From a virus: 22,472 nt of DNA. The stretch covers positions 1 through 22,472 of IMG/VR virus record IMGVR_UViG_3300034111_000621; one strand, written 5' to 3'. The notes under the pieces are model-generated. The model saw only the letters and a program-made list of their open reading frames with translations. It did not search any database and was not told the DNA's origin. This document shows positions 7,218-14,078 of the stretch, piece after piece. Position numbers and translations under genes: made by a program. Numbering within the stretch: the stretch's first letter is position 1; each line of letters opens with the position of its first letter.

Positions 7218-9053
7218 TTAAAAGGCATCGTTGCCTATGTCTGTAAATTCATTCTTTGGGATAAAGTCCCAATTATCTTTTTTGTTTATTGGTGTGTCGA
7301 ATGCTCCGTTGGGCTTTATTGGGGTTGGTGGTAGTTCAAATGCTTCTACTTGTTTCTTTTCTCCTAATATCCAATTGGTATTGTCGGGGATAAATGTATA
7401 ATATCTTCCATTAATAAAGTGCCATCCCAATGAACACATTGTGCCTGACTGTCCCCAGTGTTTAAACTTTACTTTTTGTATGTATATTTCTGTTTTCTTG
7501 GAATCATAGTTGCGATATACGGTTAATCCGTTGTGAGTTTTATTAAAGAAGTTTGCAGATCCATTTATGTTGTAAAGGTTTGGCACTTCAAATAAACCCG
7601 TTTTTTTATCTTTCATAATCTTAGTTGGGTGAGCCACTAAAAAGCAATGTACCATATTTCTTTCACAAAATGTTGCTAATATATCCAATTGTTTTGAAAC
7701 ATAGTGTGTTGAATCTTCATTGTGTTCTAACTTATTCCAAGCATCAATTACAAAAGCATTTACTCCGTATTTTCTAATTAAACTTTTTACCATCCGCAAA
7801 ATATCCTCAAGTTTAAAATCATTTTCGGGTTTTATGAAAAAGAAGTTTTTTGAAAAGTAATCTTTGGCCAATTCCAATTCCATTTTATTCATTTTGTAAT
7901 TTCCATCAAATGCTTTGCCTATTAATTTCTCAGCAAACTTGCTAAAGTGAAGTTCTAAAGGATAGTTTTCAGGGCTGAATAAACCAAACTTCCACCCGGC
8001 ACGAATGTTTAATGATGCACAAATAAAATCTAATACCTCCGACTTTCCGTGATTTGGGATGCCTGTAATCGTTGTGATGTATCCTAAATGAAATTTAAGG
8101 TTTTCATCAAATGTTTCTAAGCCTATTGTTTCGCCTTGTGGCAATCCGTTGTTGTAATAATTATCTATCTCTTCGTTTAAGTCTGTGGAGGTAAATATGC
8201 CGACTAAAGGATATTCAATTTTGTTGTTTATGCTTTCTAAAATCCCATCCATTCCGTATTTAACCAAGCATTCATTTGCATCTTTGCAATCTTTGAACGC
8301 TACCTTTGAGCAATTTTCAACCCCTAATCTTCGGGCAAATTCATCTCTTAAACTATTTCCAGCTTGGTCGTTATCTAAGGCCAATATAAACCTTGTATCT
8401 TCATCAAATAGGTCTATGCAATTGTCTAAGTAAGTAAGATTGTTTCTGCCTATTGTAGCACCATTTGGAACGCTAATAACATTTTCAATTCCGCACTCAA
8501 TTAATGTTAAACAATCAATTTCACCTTCAACAATTATTATTTCTTTTTGGTCTTTTACTGCATCCAAATTATAAAAAATCAACTCAGCATCTTTTGCCAA
8601 TTTGAATTGTTTGTTGCCAGTGCGATATTTTACGTTTATCAATTCACCATCTCTAAAGTAGTTAAATTGTACGGTGTTGATGTTTCCGTTTGTTTGTGGC
8701 ATCCATTCTAATCCCTCTGTAATCTTTGCCTTTAATAATGTTTTTTGGCTAATCTTCCTTGTTTCAAACCACTTAACCAACTTTTCAGATAGTGTTGTTT
8801 CGTTTTTCCAAATAGGTCGTTTATATTCAATCCTTTGGTAGTTGTTTTCTAATTTCTCTAACTTCTTGTAAAAAGCCTTACCACAATGAGAGCAACTTCC
8901 TACTTCCTTTGTTGCGTTGTAGCTAAAGCATTTATCTTTTGACTTTTTTCGTTCGTGAGAACAAGCTGGGCAAGTCTGTTTGTTTTCGCCACCTTTGGAA
9001 ATATCAATTTGATATTCACGCTTTGATTCCTTTTCTATTACTGCTATTGTCAT
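7218..9053 (-). CDS. Primase-helicase (T7 gp4 / Twinkle-like)
   Basis: 611 residues, three modules. A zinc finger has C28, C31, C54 and C57 (TCPAC, then GSCSHCGK). A TOPRIM primase core has IIIVEGEID (E176, E178) and LALDNDQAG (D227, D229). A RecA/DnaB-type helicase domain has Walker A GIPNHGKS (331-338) and Walker B VIDAWNKLEH (about 435-444). This is the layout of phage enzymes that unwind the fork and make primers on the lagging strand. It follows the replisome-organizer-like gene by 2 nt, so loader and helicase are probably made from one transcript. The reading frame looks intact and of normal length. Confidence 0.92.
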   Translation of the reverse strand: MTIAVIEKESKREYQIDISKGGENKQTCPACSHERKKSKDKCFSYNATKEVGSCSHCGKAFYKKLEKLENNYQRIEYKRPIWKNETTLSEKLVKWFETRKISQKTLLKAKITEGLEWMPQTNGNINTVQFNYFRDGELINVKYRTGNKQFKLAKDAELIFYNLDAVKDQKEIIIVEGEIDCLTLIECGIENVISVPNGATIGRNNLTYLDNCIDLFDEDTRFILALDNDQAGNSLRDEFARRLGVENCSKVAFKDCKDANECLVKYGMDGILESINNKIEYPLVGIFTSTDLNEEIDNYYNNGLPQGETIGLETFDENLKFHLGYITTITGIPNHGKSEVLDFICASLNIRAGWKFGLFSPENYPLELHFSKFAEKLIGKAFDGNYKMNKMELELAKDYFSKNFFFIKPENDFKLEDILRMVKSLIRKYGVNAFVIDAWNKLEHNEDSTHYVSKQLDILATFCERNMVHCFLVAHPTKIMKDKKTGLFEVPNLYNINGSANFFNKTHNGLTVYRNYDSKKTEIYIQKVKFKHWGQSGTMCSLGWHFINGRYYTFIPDNTNWILGEKKQVEAFELPPTPIKPNGAFDTPINKKDNWDFIPKNEFTDIGNDAF

Positions 9054-9055
9054 AA

Positions 9056-9703
9056 TTAATGTACCATTGGTCTTTCGGTTGTTTTACTTTTTTCTGCTTG
9101 TTCTTTTTGAAGCCATTTTTTGGCGGTATAGTACAAACTTACATAACTTGTATTTTTTTTGTAGTTTTCTATTGATTCCAATACATCGTCAATCTGTTGT
9201 TTAGTGTAACCCGCTAAATTTAGTTTATGTACTTCTTCATTTGTTATTGAAAGATGCAGAAATGATTTGTATATTTTTATTTCATTCTTTTCATTGTTAT
9301 CATTCTTATCATTCTTGTTTGTGTGACTTTGCGTTTGGTTTGCGTTTGGTTTGCGTTTGGAAGTCGTTTGTTTTGCGTTTGAAGTGTCTTGATAAGTATC
9401 ATAATTACAAATAGTTATCCGTGTAGAAATTTGAATATTTTCAATTGTAATCATACCATCCTTTGCAAGAAGTTTAAAAAAGTTCCTTATGTAGTCTTTT
9501 GACACTTTAAATGTGTTTGCCCAACTTAATAAACTGCGTACAGATTGACCTCTTTTGCAGTCATAAATGTTTTGTCCAATGTTTACTTTTTGGTCTGAGT
9601 GATTAACTATTAATAGCAAACCAATCCAAATTCTAAGTTTAACTGGGTCTTGAAAAATCCAATGATTTAACAAACTGCGTTCTAATTTTATCCATCCATC
9701 CAT
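9056..9703 (-). CDS. Replisome organizer / replication initiator-like protein (DnaD- or lambda O-like)
   Basis: 215 residues. The N-terminus WIKLERSLLNHWIFQDPVKL, then a winged-helix-like stretch SLLSWANTFKVSKDYIRNFFKLLAKDGMI (about 55-85), and ITICNYDTYQD are typical of phage replication proteins. An Asn/Lys/Gln-rich low-complexity linker follows (about 105-140). The C-terminal domain (NEEVHKLNLAGYTKQQIDDVLESI, ending KKWLQKEQ) resembles DnaD-type loader-binding domains. It probably binds the origin and recruits the primase-helicase encoded next. The linker DNA holds 11-bp iterons and AT-rich 9-mers, as when the origin lies inside the initiator gene. Several ATGs (ATGGATGGATGG) sit at the start. 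Confidence 0.75.
   Translation of the reverse strand: MDGWIKLERSLLNHWIFQDPVKLRIWIGLLLIVNHSDQKVNIGQNIYDCKRGQSVRSLLSWANTFKVSKDYIRNFFKLLAKDGMITIENIQISTRITICNYDTYQDTSNAKQTTSKRKPNANQTQSHTNKNDKNDNNEKNEIKIYKSFLHLSITNEEVHKLNLAGYTKQQIDDVLESIENYKKNTSYVSLYYTAKKWLQKEQAEKSKTTERPMVH
9282..9317. repeat. Four tandem AT-rich 9-mers next to the iterons
   Basis: Plus strand units TCATTCTTT, TCATTGTTA, TCATTCTTA, TCATTCTTG, 9 bp each, 10 bp from the iteron block. They encode an Asn/Asp/Lys/Glu-rich linker, so protein-level repetition is also possible. Position and composition fit a DNA unwinding element of an origin. Confidence 0.55.
9328..9382. repeat. Five tandem 11-bp iterons (candidate origin)
   Basis: Plus strand units at 9328, 9339, 9350, 9361 and 9372: TTTGCGTTTGG three times exactly, then AAGTCGTTTGT (degenerate), then TTTGCGTTTGA. 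Because 11 is not a multiple of 3, the copies are read in different codon frames, so the repeat is kept at the DNA level. Copies sit on one face of the helix (about one turn each). They are probably bound by the protein encoded around them. Confidence 0.75.
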
Positions 9704-9704
9704 A

Positions 9705-9911
9705 CTATTCTAATTGATTGGCTTTTTGTAATAAGTCGTTAGCCATATCAATGGCAGTTTCTTTGCTAATTATAATTTGTGTAGAAAACAAGTCATTTGC
9801 TGAGTTGTTTTTTGTTTCAATTACAATTTGATTGTTGGTTGTTTTAAATGATTTAATAGTAAATAAATCATTGTCACTTAAATACTCTTTAATAAATCTT
9901 GGGTTTTTCAT
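9705..9911 (-). CDS. Small hypothetical protein of the replication operon
   Basis: 68 residues, ATG start. Beta-rich first half (DLFTIKSFKTTNNQIVIETK) and a C-terminal amphipathic helix (SKETAIDMANDLLQKANQL). No motif known to me. It lies 1 nt before the initiator-like gene and 12 nt after the 64-aa gene, within the transcript that starts near 10253. Both small proteins have a similar size and a beta-then-helix pattern, so they may be related or act together. Function unknown. Confidence 0.6.
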   Translation of the reverse strand: MKNPRFIKEYLSDNDLFTIKSFKTTNNQIVIETKNNSANDLFSTQIIISKETAIDMANDLLQKANQLE

Positions 9912-9923
9912 AAAATATAATTT

Positions 9924-10118
9924 TTAGTTATTAATTTTTTTTAGTTGTGAAATTACTTTTGATAGTTTTTTGTTAGTTTCTTCAAGTTCTTCCAAACTTA
10001 AATCTTTAACAATTGCACAAGGTGTAGAATCCTCAATGGTTATCTCTTTCCCCGAGCCTAATTTAATTGATACTTTAAAATTGTCATTGTTATCAATGTT
10101 CCAAGTAATATCTTCCAT
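9924..10118 (-). CDS. Small hypothetical protein, first gene behind the kissing-loop leader
   Basis: 64 residues from the ATG at 10118. An in-frame GTG at 10154 would add 12 residues but lies inside the leader hairpin, so the ATG is preferred. The first half is strand-like (ITWNIDNNDNFKVSIKLGSGKEITIE) and the end is a charged helix (SLEELEETNKKLSKVISQLKKI). It is the first frame after the structured leader at 10136-10229, whose last hairpin ends 17 nt before this ATG, so its translation is the most likely target of leader control. Family not recognised. Confidence 0.6.
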   Translation of the reverse strand: MEDITWNIDNNDNFKVSIKLGSGKEITIEDSTPCAIVKDLSLEELEETNKKLSKVISQLKKINN

Positions 10119-10135
10119 AATGTTTATTAACGTCA

Positions 10136-10229
10136 AAACCCTCGATATTTTCACGGCATTGAAAATATGAGGGTTTGATGTATATGCAATATTGCTATTG
10201 CTTATTTCTATTCGTTGTATGCCGACAAC
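10136..10229 (-). ncRNA. Structured leader with three hairpins and a kissing-loop pair
   Basis: In the minus-strand RNA order: H1 GUUGU-CGGCAU-ACAAC (10229-10214); H2 GCAAUA-GCAA-UAUUGC (10201-10186), with a GNRA tetraloop only on this strand; H3 AAACCCUC + AUAUUUUC paired with GAAAAUAU + GAGGGUUU around a one-base bulge (10176-10136), loop AAUGCCGU. The H1 loop CGGCAU is the exact complement of AUGCCG in the H3 loop. It lies upstream of the first ATG of the replication operon. H3 could also end transcription from the methyltransferase operon, though its T-run is short (GGGTTTTGACG). Confidence 0.6.
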
Positions 10230-10259
10230 TATTAATTGTAAATTTTAAGAACGGTTTTG

Positions 10260-10267
10260 CAATGTTA
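10260..10267 (-). promoter_or_regulatory. Weak candidate promoter for the replication operon
   Basis: Minus strand TAACATTG, one mismatch to TAnnTTTG, preceded by AAAAAAATAATCCG as at other AAAAATAA-type promoters of this genome. It would start RNA near 10253, just before the leader hairpins. Confidence 0.35.
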
Positions 10268-10295
10268 CGGATTATTTTTTTAATCTGCAAATGAA

Positions 10296-11297
10296 TTAGA
10301 ATGCAGAAATTTGTTTCTTTTCTACAAATCTACTTTTAACTTCCTTAATATTTATTTTCATTTGCTTATAGTAGGAATCCTTTAATTCAATACCAATAGC
10401 TTTGCGACCTAAAGACAATGGAGAATAAACCTCACTTCCAACCCCTGCAAAAGGAGTTAAAACAACTTCATTAGGATTTGAATACAATTCTACCAATCTA
10501 TCAATTACATCTAATTGTAAAGGGTGTACATGCTTTTCGTCATCTTCTTCTTTGGAATCTCTAAAAGGTAGAACATTATCAATTCTAATATCATCCCAAA
10601 CACTCGAAGCATACCTTTGCCAAATGTAGTGATTTAACTTTGTGATTTTATCTTCTTTGTTTATGTTGTTTAAATGTTCCCAAAGTTGTTCTTCGTTTAA
10701 GTCTGAGTTATTTGCATTGTTCCAAGCCCTTAAAATGTTTGGCAAAATTGGAATTTCGCCTGCATAATAATTTATTCCAAATGGATGTGTTACTGGTACT
10801 TCATTTTCACCTTTTTTTGTAAATACTAAAACATAATCAGGCATAGCAGTAAAACATTTTGTTGAATCCTCAACTATAAATTTGTGCATTAAAGATTGAA
10901 CCATTGTTCTCATTCTTACTTTTAAAGGCTCTTTCCAAATAGTTATTCTGTTTCTGTATTCAAATCCAAACTTTTCGTGAATCTTAATAACCTCGTGTGG
11001 AAAATCCCAAAGCCTACAAGTATTATCAAAAACATCTGTAACGTGAACAGCGTTTATTCTGCCCGGCTTTGTTACCCTCGACAATTGCTCTACTAAAAAT
11101 TCATATTGTTGCAAAAATTGTTCTTTGTTTTCACAATTAGAAAAATCTTTTTCACTACTTGAATAATTGTATAAACCTGCAAACGGAGGTGAATAAATTA
11201 CTAAGTCAATTGATTCTGTTTTTAAGGTGCTTACGACCTCCATGCAATCGCCATTATAGATTGCATAATTTTCTTTTACTTCTTGTTCTTTTACCAT
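10296..11297 (-). CDS. DNA methyltransferase (N4-cytosine/N6-adenine type)
   Basis: 333 residues. Catalytic motif IV is SPPF (36-39, in DLVIYSPPFAGLYNY), and the SAM-binding motif I comes late as FAGVGSE (283-289), followed by GIELKDSYY. IV before I is the beta-class order. SPPF/SPPY is common in N4-cytosine enzymes, though N6-adenine ones also occur. It starts 1 nt after the helicase stop, so the two are co-expressed. No restriction nuclease is beside it, so protection from host restriction, or a helicase-linked modification, is more likely than a complete R-M system. The target sequence cannot be read from the protein. Confidence 0.85.
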   Translation of the reverse strand: MVKEQEVKENYAIYNGDCMEVVSTLKTESIDLVIYSPPFAGLYNYSSSEKDFSNCENKEQFLQQYEFLVEQLSRVTKPGRINAVHVTDVFDNTCRLWDFPHEVIKIHEKFGFEYRNRITIWKEPLKVRMRTMVQSLMHKFIVEDSTKCFTAMPDYVLVFTKKGENEVPVTHPFGINYYAGEIPILPNILRAWNNANNSDLNEEQLWEHLNNINKEDKITKLNHYIWQRYASSVWDDIRIDNVLPFRDSKEEDDEKHVHPLQLDVIDRLVELYSNPNEVVLTPFAGVGSEVYSPLSLGRKAIGIELKDSYYKQMKINIKEVKSRFVEKKQISAF

Positions 11298-11298
11298 T

Positions 11299-12669
11299 TT
11301 AAATAAAGTTAGGTGTGATTATTTGATTGTTAAATTGTTTTGTTTTATGTTCAAATACTTGATTTACATTTTTAGTTAGATTTTTATGTAATTCAATTGC
11401 TTTTTGTGTTTTTTGTTGTAGTGCTTCAATTACTCTTGTTTGTCCATCGGAAATAACCATATCAATAACAACATTGTTTTTTTGTCCAAACCTCCAAAAT
11501 CTACGAATAGCTTGGTAGTATTGCTCATAACTCCAAGTAGGAAAAAATACTGAATGATTGCAGTGTTGCCAGTTTAATCCCATTGAAGTCATTTTTGCCT
11601 TTGTTATTAATCTTTTTATTTCACCATTAGCAAAAGCCAAAAGTATTTCCTCTTTTTTTTCGATAGTTTGACTTCCAATTATTTCGACTGCTTCTTTATC
11701 TGAACTTTTTAAAATAGCACTCTCATTGTTAGTATTGCACCAATAAACAGAAGTTTTATCTTTTGCCAATTCAATAGCCTTTACACATCTTTTTTCTTCT
11801 GTTTGTTTTTGTTCGTGTCTTACCTCAGTCATTGATTTAGCAATAGGAGTGAACATTGTTACTTGCCCATTTACATCAAACATAGATTGATTTTCTACAA
11901 TATGTTTATTGACAATTAACTCAGGCAAATTATACCTTTGATTTGAAAATCCTATATCAGAAGGCATTTTTACCATTATTGCCCATTGATTTACCCAAGC
12001 AAAAAAATCTGTTTCAGCGTGTGGTTTTAAATAAAATTTTTCACCAATATTTCTATTATTTGAATCTACTGAGTTTTGGTTATTCTTAAAAAACTTTGTT
12101 AGCATATCCATGTACCCCATGTATCCTAATGCTTCTGAACTGGTTCCAAGTTCTATAAAATCGTTTGGAGATGGAGTTGCTGTGCTTAAATATCTATAAG
12201 GAATTTTTTTTACAAAAGCAGTTACTTGACTTTTTATTTTACCATCAAAGTTTTTAAGTATTGAACTTTCATCTAAAATAACACCTACAAAATCAGATGA
12301 ATCAAAATAGTGCAATCTTTCATAGTTGCAAATAACAATCTTTTTAGTGTGCTTACCATCTTTGGAATACTCAATGTCATCAATTCCAAGTTTCTCAGCT
12401 TCTAAAATAAATTGAAATGCAACCGCTAAAGGAGTTAAAATTAAAACCTTTTTATTAGTGTGTTCAATAATGTTTTTGGCAATTGATAATTGAATTAAGG
12501 TTTTACCTAATCCAGTGTCGGCAAAAATTGCCATCCGACCTTTTTTTACTGCTTTCTCAATAATAAATTTTTGAAAGTCAAAAGCAATTTCAGGAACATA
12601 ATTTGCTTCAAATCCAAAGTTTCCTATTGAGTGCTTCTTTTTTTCTAAAAACTCTAAATAGTTTTGCAT
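11299..12669 (-). CDS. SNF2/DEAD-type superfamily 2 helicase
   Basis: 456 residues. Walker A ADTGLGKT (50-57), motif II DESS (133-136) in GVILDESSILKNFDG, motif III LSTATPSPND (161-170) and a C-terminal motif VI-like RRFWRFGQKNNVV. The spacing between motif III and the C-terminal lobe and the DE-S-S-KN pattern are those of SNF2-like phage helicases or translocases. No separate DNA-binding or nuclease domain is visible. It is translated just before the methyltransferase and is preceded by a 100-nt structured leader with its own promoter, so the pair forms a separate regulated unit between the recombination and replication operons. Confidence 0.88.
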   Translation of the reverse strand: MQNYLEFLEKKKHSIGNFGFEANYVPEIAFDFQKFIIEKAVKKGRMAIFADTGLGKTLIQLSIAKNIIEHTNKKVLILTPLAVAFQFILEAEKLGIDDIEYSKDGKHTKKIVICNYERLHYFDSSDFVGVILDESSILKNFDGKIKSQVTAFVKKIPYRYLSTATPSPNDFIELGTSSEALGYMGYMDMLTKFFKNNQNSVDSNNRNIGEKFYLKPHAETDFFAWVNQWAIMVKMPSDIGFSNQRYNLPELIVNKHIVENQSMFDVNGQVTMFTPIAKSMTEVRHEQKQTEEKRCVKAIELAKDKTSVYWCNTNNESAILKSSDKEAVEIIGSQTIEKKEEILLAFANGEIKRLITKAKMTSMGLNWQHCNHSVFFPTWSYEQYYQAIRRFWRFGQKNNVVIDMVISDGQTRVIEALQQKTQKAIELHKNLTKNVNQVFEHKTKQFNNQIITPNFI

Positions 12670-12685
12670 AGTTTATAAATAGTTA

Positions 12686-12769
12686 AACCCCCTATCAATG
12701 CTGTCAACCGCCAAGTTAAGCAACATCAATAGAGGGTTATTTTTTAAATTTCTTTTCATCTTGGCGGTT
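12686..12769 (-). ncRNA. Structured leader with two interlocking stems (pseudoknot or switch)
   Basis: Minus-strand RNA order A-B-A'-B'. A (12769-12760) AACCGCCAAG pairs with A' (12715-12706) CUUGGCGGUU, 10 of 10. B (12738-12721) AACCCUCUAUUGAUGUUG pairs with B' (12703-12686) CAGCAUUGAUAGGGGGUU over 18 continuous bp with four G.U wobbles. Those wobbles would be A.C mismatches in plus-strand RNA. A' lies in the 17-nt loop of B/B', so the stems form a pseudoknot or exclude each other. The promoter box ends 11 nt before A, and the helicase ATG follows B' by 16 nt. Confidence 0.65.
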
Positions 12770-12779
12770 ATTTCGTTGG

Positions 12780-12809
12780 CAAATGTAATATTATTTTTTA
12801 ATTAACAAA
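12780..12809 (-). promoter_or_regulatory. Promoter of the helicase-methyltransferase operon
   Basis: Minus strand TTTG (12809-12806), 18 nt, TACATTTG (12787-12780): exact match to the Bacteroidota -33/-7 pattern. RNA would start near 12773, a few bases before strand A of the structured leader. Confidence 0.7.
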
Positions 12810-13083
12810 TTTGTTTAACTTTTCTTTTTGCAAAAAATCCCTTCAACTCAGGATGTTCAGCCTCGTACAACCTCGCATAGTAAGGAGTATAATTGTTGTT
12901 GACCTTGAATCCATCTTTCTTAATTTCATCGTGCTTTGTGAACCTAACAATGTGCAGAACTCCATCGGATGAATACTTCTTAAATCCTCGATTGATTAGC
13001 TGAGCAATTACTCCTTTGTAATACTCGTAAACCTTTGGATATTTGGCGTGATAGTCAATAAATTTTTGTGGGTAGTTTTCCAT
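12802..13083 (-). CDS. Hypothetical protein of the recombination operon
   Basis: 93 residues, ATG start 2 nt after the NinB-like stop. The N-terminus is helical with many aromatics (YPQKFIDYHAKYPKVYEYYKGVIAQLINRGF); the middle has SSDGVLHIVRFTKHDEIKKDGFKVNN, strand-like and possibly a small winged-helix. The end is YARLYEAEHPELKGFFAKRKVKQ. The AEHPELKGFFAKR stretch resembles the IESHPEFKSFKKK stretch of the 64-aa protein at 18004-18198, so the two may share a C-terminal motif. No known function. It is last in its operon; the next promoter overlaps its end. Confidence 0.65.
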   Translation of the reverse strand: MENYPQKFIDYHAKYPKVYEYYKGVIAQLINRGFKKYSSDGVLHIVRFTKHDEIKKDGFKVNNNYTPYYARLYEAEHPELKGFFAKRKVKQIC

Positions 13084-13085
13084 AA

Positions 13086-13580
13086 TTAATAATTAATTGT
13101 TTGTTGTTCTTCTGGTGATGGCAAAGTAATTCCAAGAAAGTCTTTAGCCCAAGTAATAAGGCTGTCAATAAAATCAATAAACTCAGATTTGGTTAAGGTA
13201 GCAGTTGATCCAATCTTATCATAAGGCTCAACTTTTTCAATGTCGTGAATTTCTCCGGTAGATACATCAACATAGATTCCATCCTCCAATGCTAAGATTA
13301 CTGATTTTCCATTTACAACCGATATAAAGCGTTTTAATTTTAAAAACTTATATTTTACCAACTCGTGCATTTCATCCTTGCTATGGCCTAATTCTTGGCT
13401 CAAAATGTCGATATAAACCCAATACAGACTATTCTGCTGCAAACTTCTTGAACTCTTTTGCTTTTCGATTGTAATAACCACTCTTTTACCCTCCAAGTGT
13501 GCTAATTCTTGGAGGATATTTTGAGTAGTATTTTTTTGCAACTTGCCATCTTTGACCGTGCTGAAAAAAGTTGATTTCAT
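13086..13580 (-). CDS. NinB-like recombination protein
   Basis: 164 residues. The segment KSSRSLQQNSLYWVYIDILSQELGHSKDEMHELVKYKFL (about 42-80) has the RSxxQNxxYW...G.s.dE.HE..K..fl pattern of NinB (lambda Orf) family proteins, which help load strand-annealing or RecA-type proteins on single-stranded DNA. It overlaps the Gp157 stop by 1 nt (TAATG-type), and ERF and an SSB-like protein are upstream, which supports a recombination role. I matched it by pattern only; a similar pattern appears in other phage proteins of unknown function. Confidence 0.65.
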   Translation of the reverse strand: MKSTFFSTVKDGKLQKNTTQNILQELAHLEGKRVVITIEKQKSSRSLQQNSLYWVYIDILSQELGHSKDEMHELVKYKFLKLKRFISVVNGKSVILALEDGIYVDVSTGEIHDIEKVEPYDKIGSTATLTKSEFIDFIDSLITWAKDFLGITLPSPEEQQTINY

Positions 13581-14077
13581 TACTTGATTTGAATGTTTTG
13601 ATTAATCTGCAACCTTGCACCAATAACTACCTCGCCTTTCTTGATGGCTTCTTTAATGGCAGTTTTATCAATTGTATAAGTTGTTTTTTCCTTTAAGAAT
13701 TGTGCAGGAATATCAGCCTCATTATCAATTTCAACTGATTCACTTTTGCGGAAGCTAATCTTTAAGGTCGGAGTTTCTAACTTATTAATCTGATACAATT
13801 GCATCGCATTACTTACAGTTGTTTCTAATCTCTCAATAGTTTTAAGCCTCGCCTTTTTTAGTTCGCCTAATCGCTTAATTTCGGCATCAATGATTGATAC
13901 ATCACTTTCCATTTGCTTAACTACAAATCCGTAGCCCCTTGCTTTTTGTTCTAACTGCTCCTGATTGATTGTAAGTTGCAATTCGAGTTCGGGAGAACAT
14001 TCTCCTCCCGATTCGATTAGTTGATTTGCAAGTTCTAAATACTCTTTTTCTATTTGGTAAATGTTTAGGTTGCTCAT
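13580..14077 (-). CDS. Gp157-like protein (siphovirus Gp157 family)
   Basis: 165 residues. The N-terminal 100 residues form a predicted coiled coil (QIEKEYLELANQLIESGG, then KQMESDVSIIDAEIKRLGEL, then KKARLKTIERLE). The C-terminal part runs ETPTLKISFRKSESVEI, IPAQFLKEK, then DKTAIKEAIKKGEVVIGARL. That C-terminal pattern is the mark of the siphovirus Gp157 family (Pfam PF05565 from memory), once linked to phage resistance in streptococci and usually found among recombination genes, often beside ERF or SSB genes, as here. Its biochemical role is not known. Confidence 0.75.
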   Translation of the reverse strand: MSNLNIYQIEKEYLELANQLIESGGECSPELELQLTINQEQLEQKARGYGFVVKQMESDVSIIDAEIKRLGELKKARLKTIERLETTVSNAMQLYQINKLETPTLKISFRKSESVEIDNEADIPAQFLKEKTTYTIDKTAIKEAIKKGEVVIGARLQINQNIQIK

Positions 14078-14078
14078 T

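Noticed and set aside
7119-7334. Plus-strand 71-codon frame
   Set aside because: It runs over a promoter region and the antisense of the primase-helicase end; no leader, hydrophobic shadow composition.
10296-12669. Complete restriction-modification or DISARM system
   Set aside because: No nuclease, DUF1998 protein or phospholipase-D-like gene is next to the pair; only helicase and methyltransferase are seen.
12686-12769. Reading the inverted repeats as a plus-strand terminator (B stem followed by ATTTTTT)
   Set aside because: On the plus strand four stem pairs become A.C mismatches and there is no plus-strand gene to end; the minus-strand RNA pairing is perfect.
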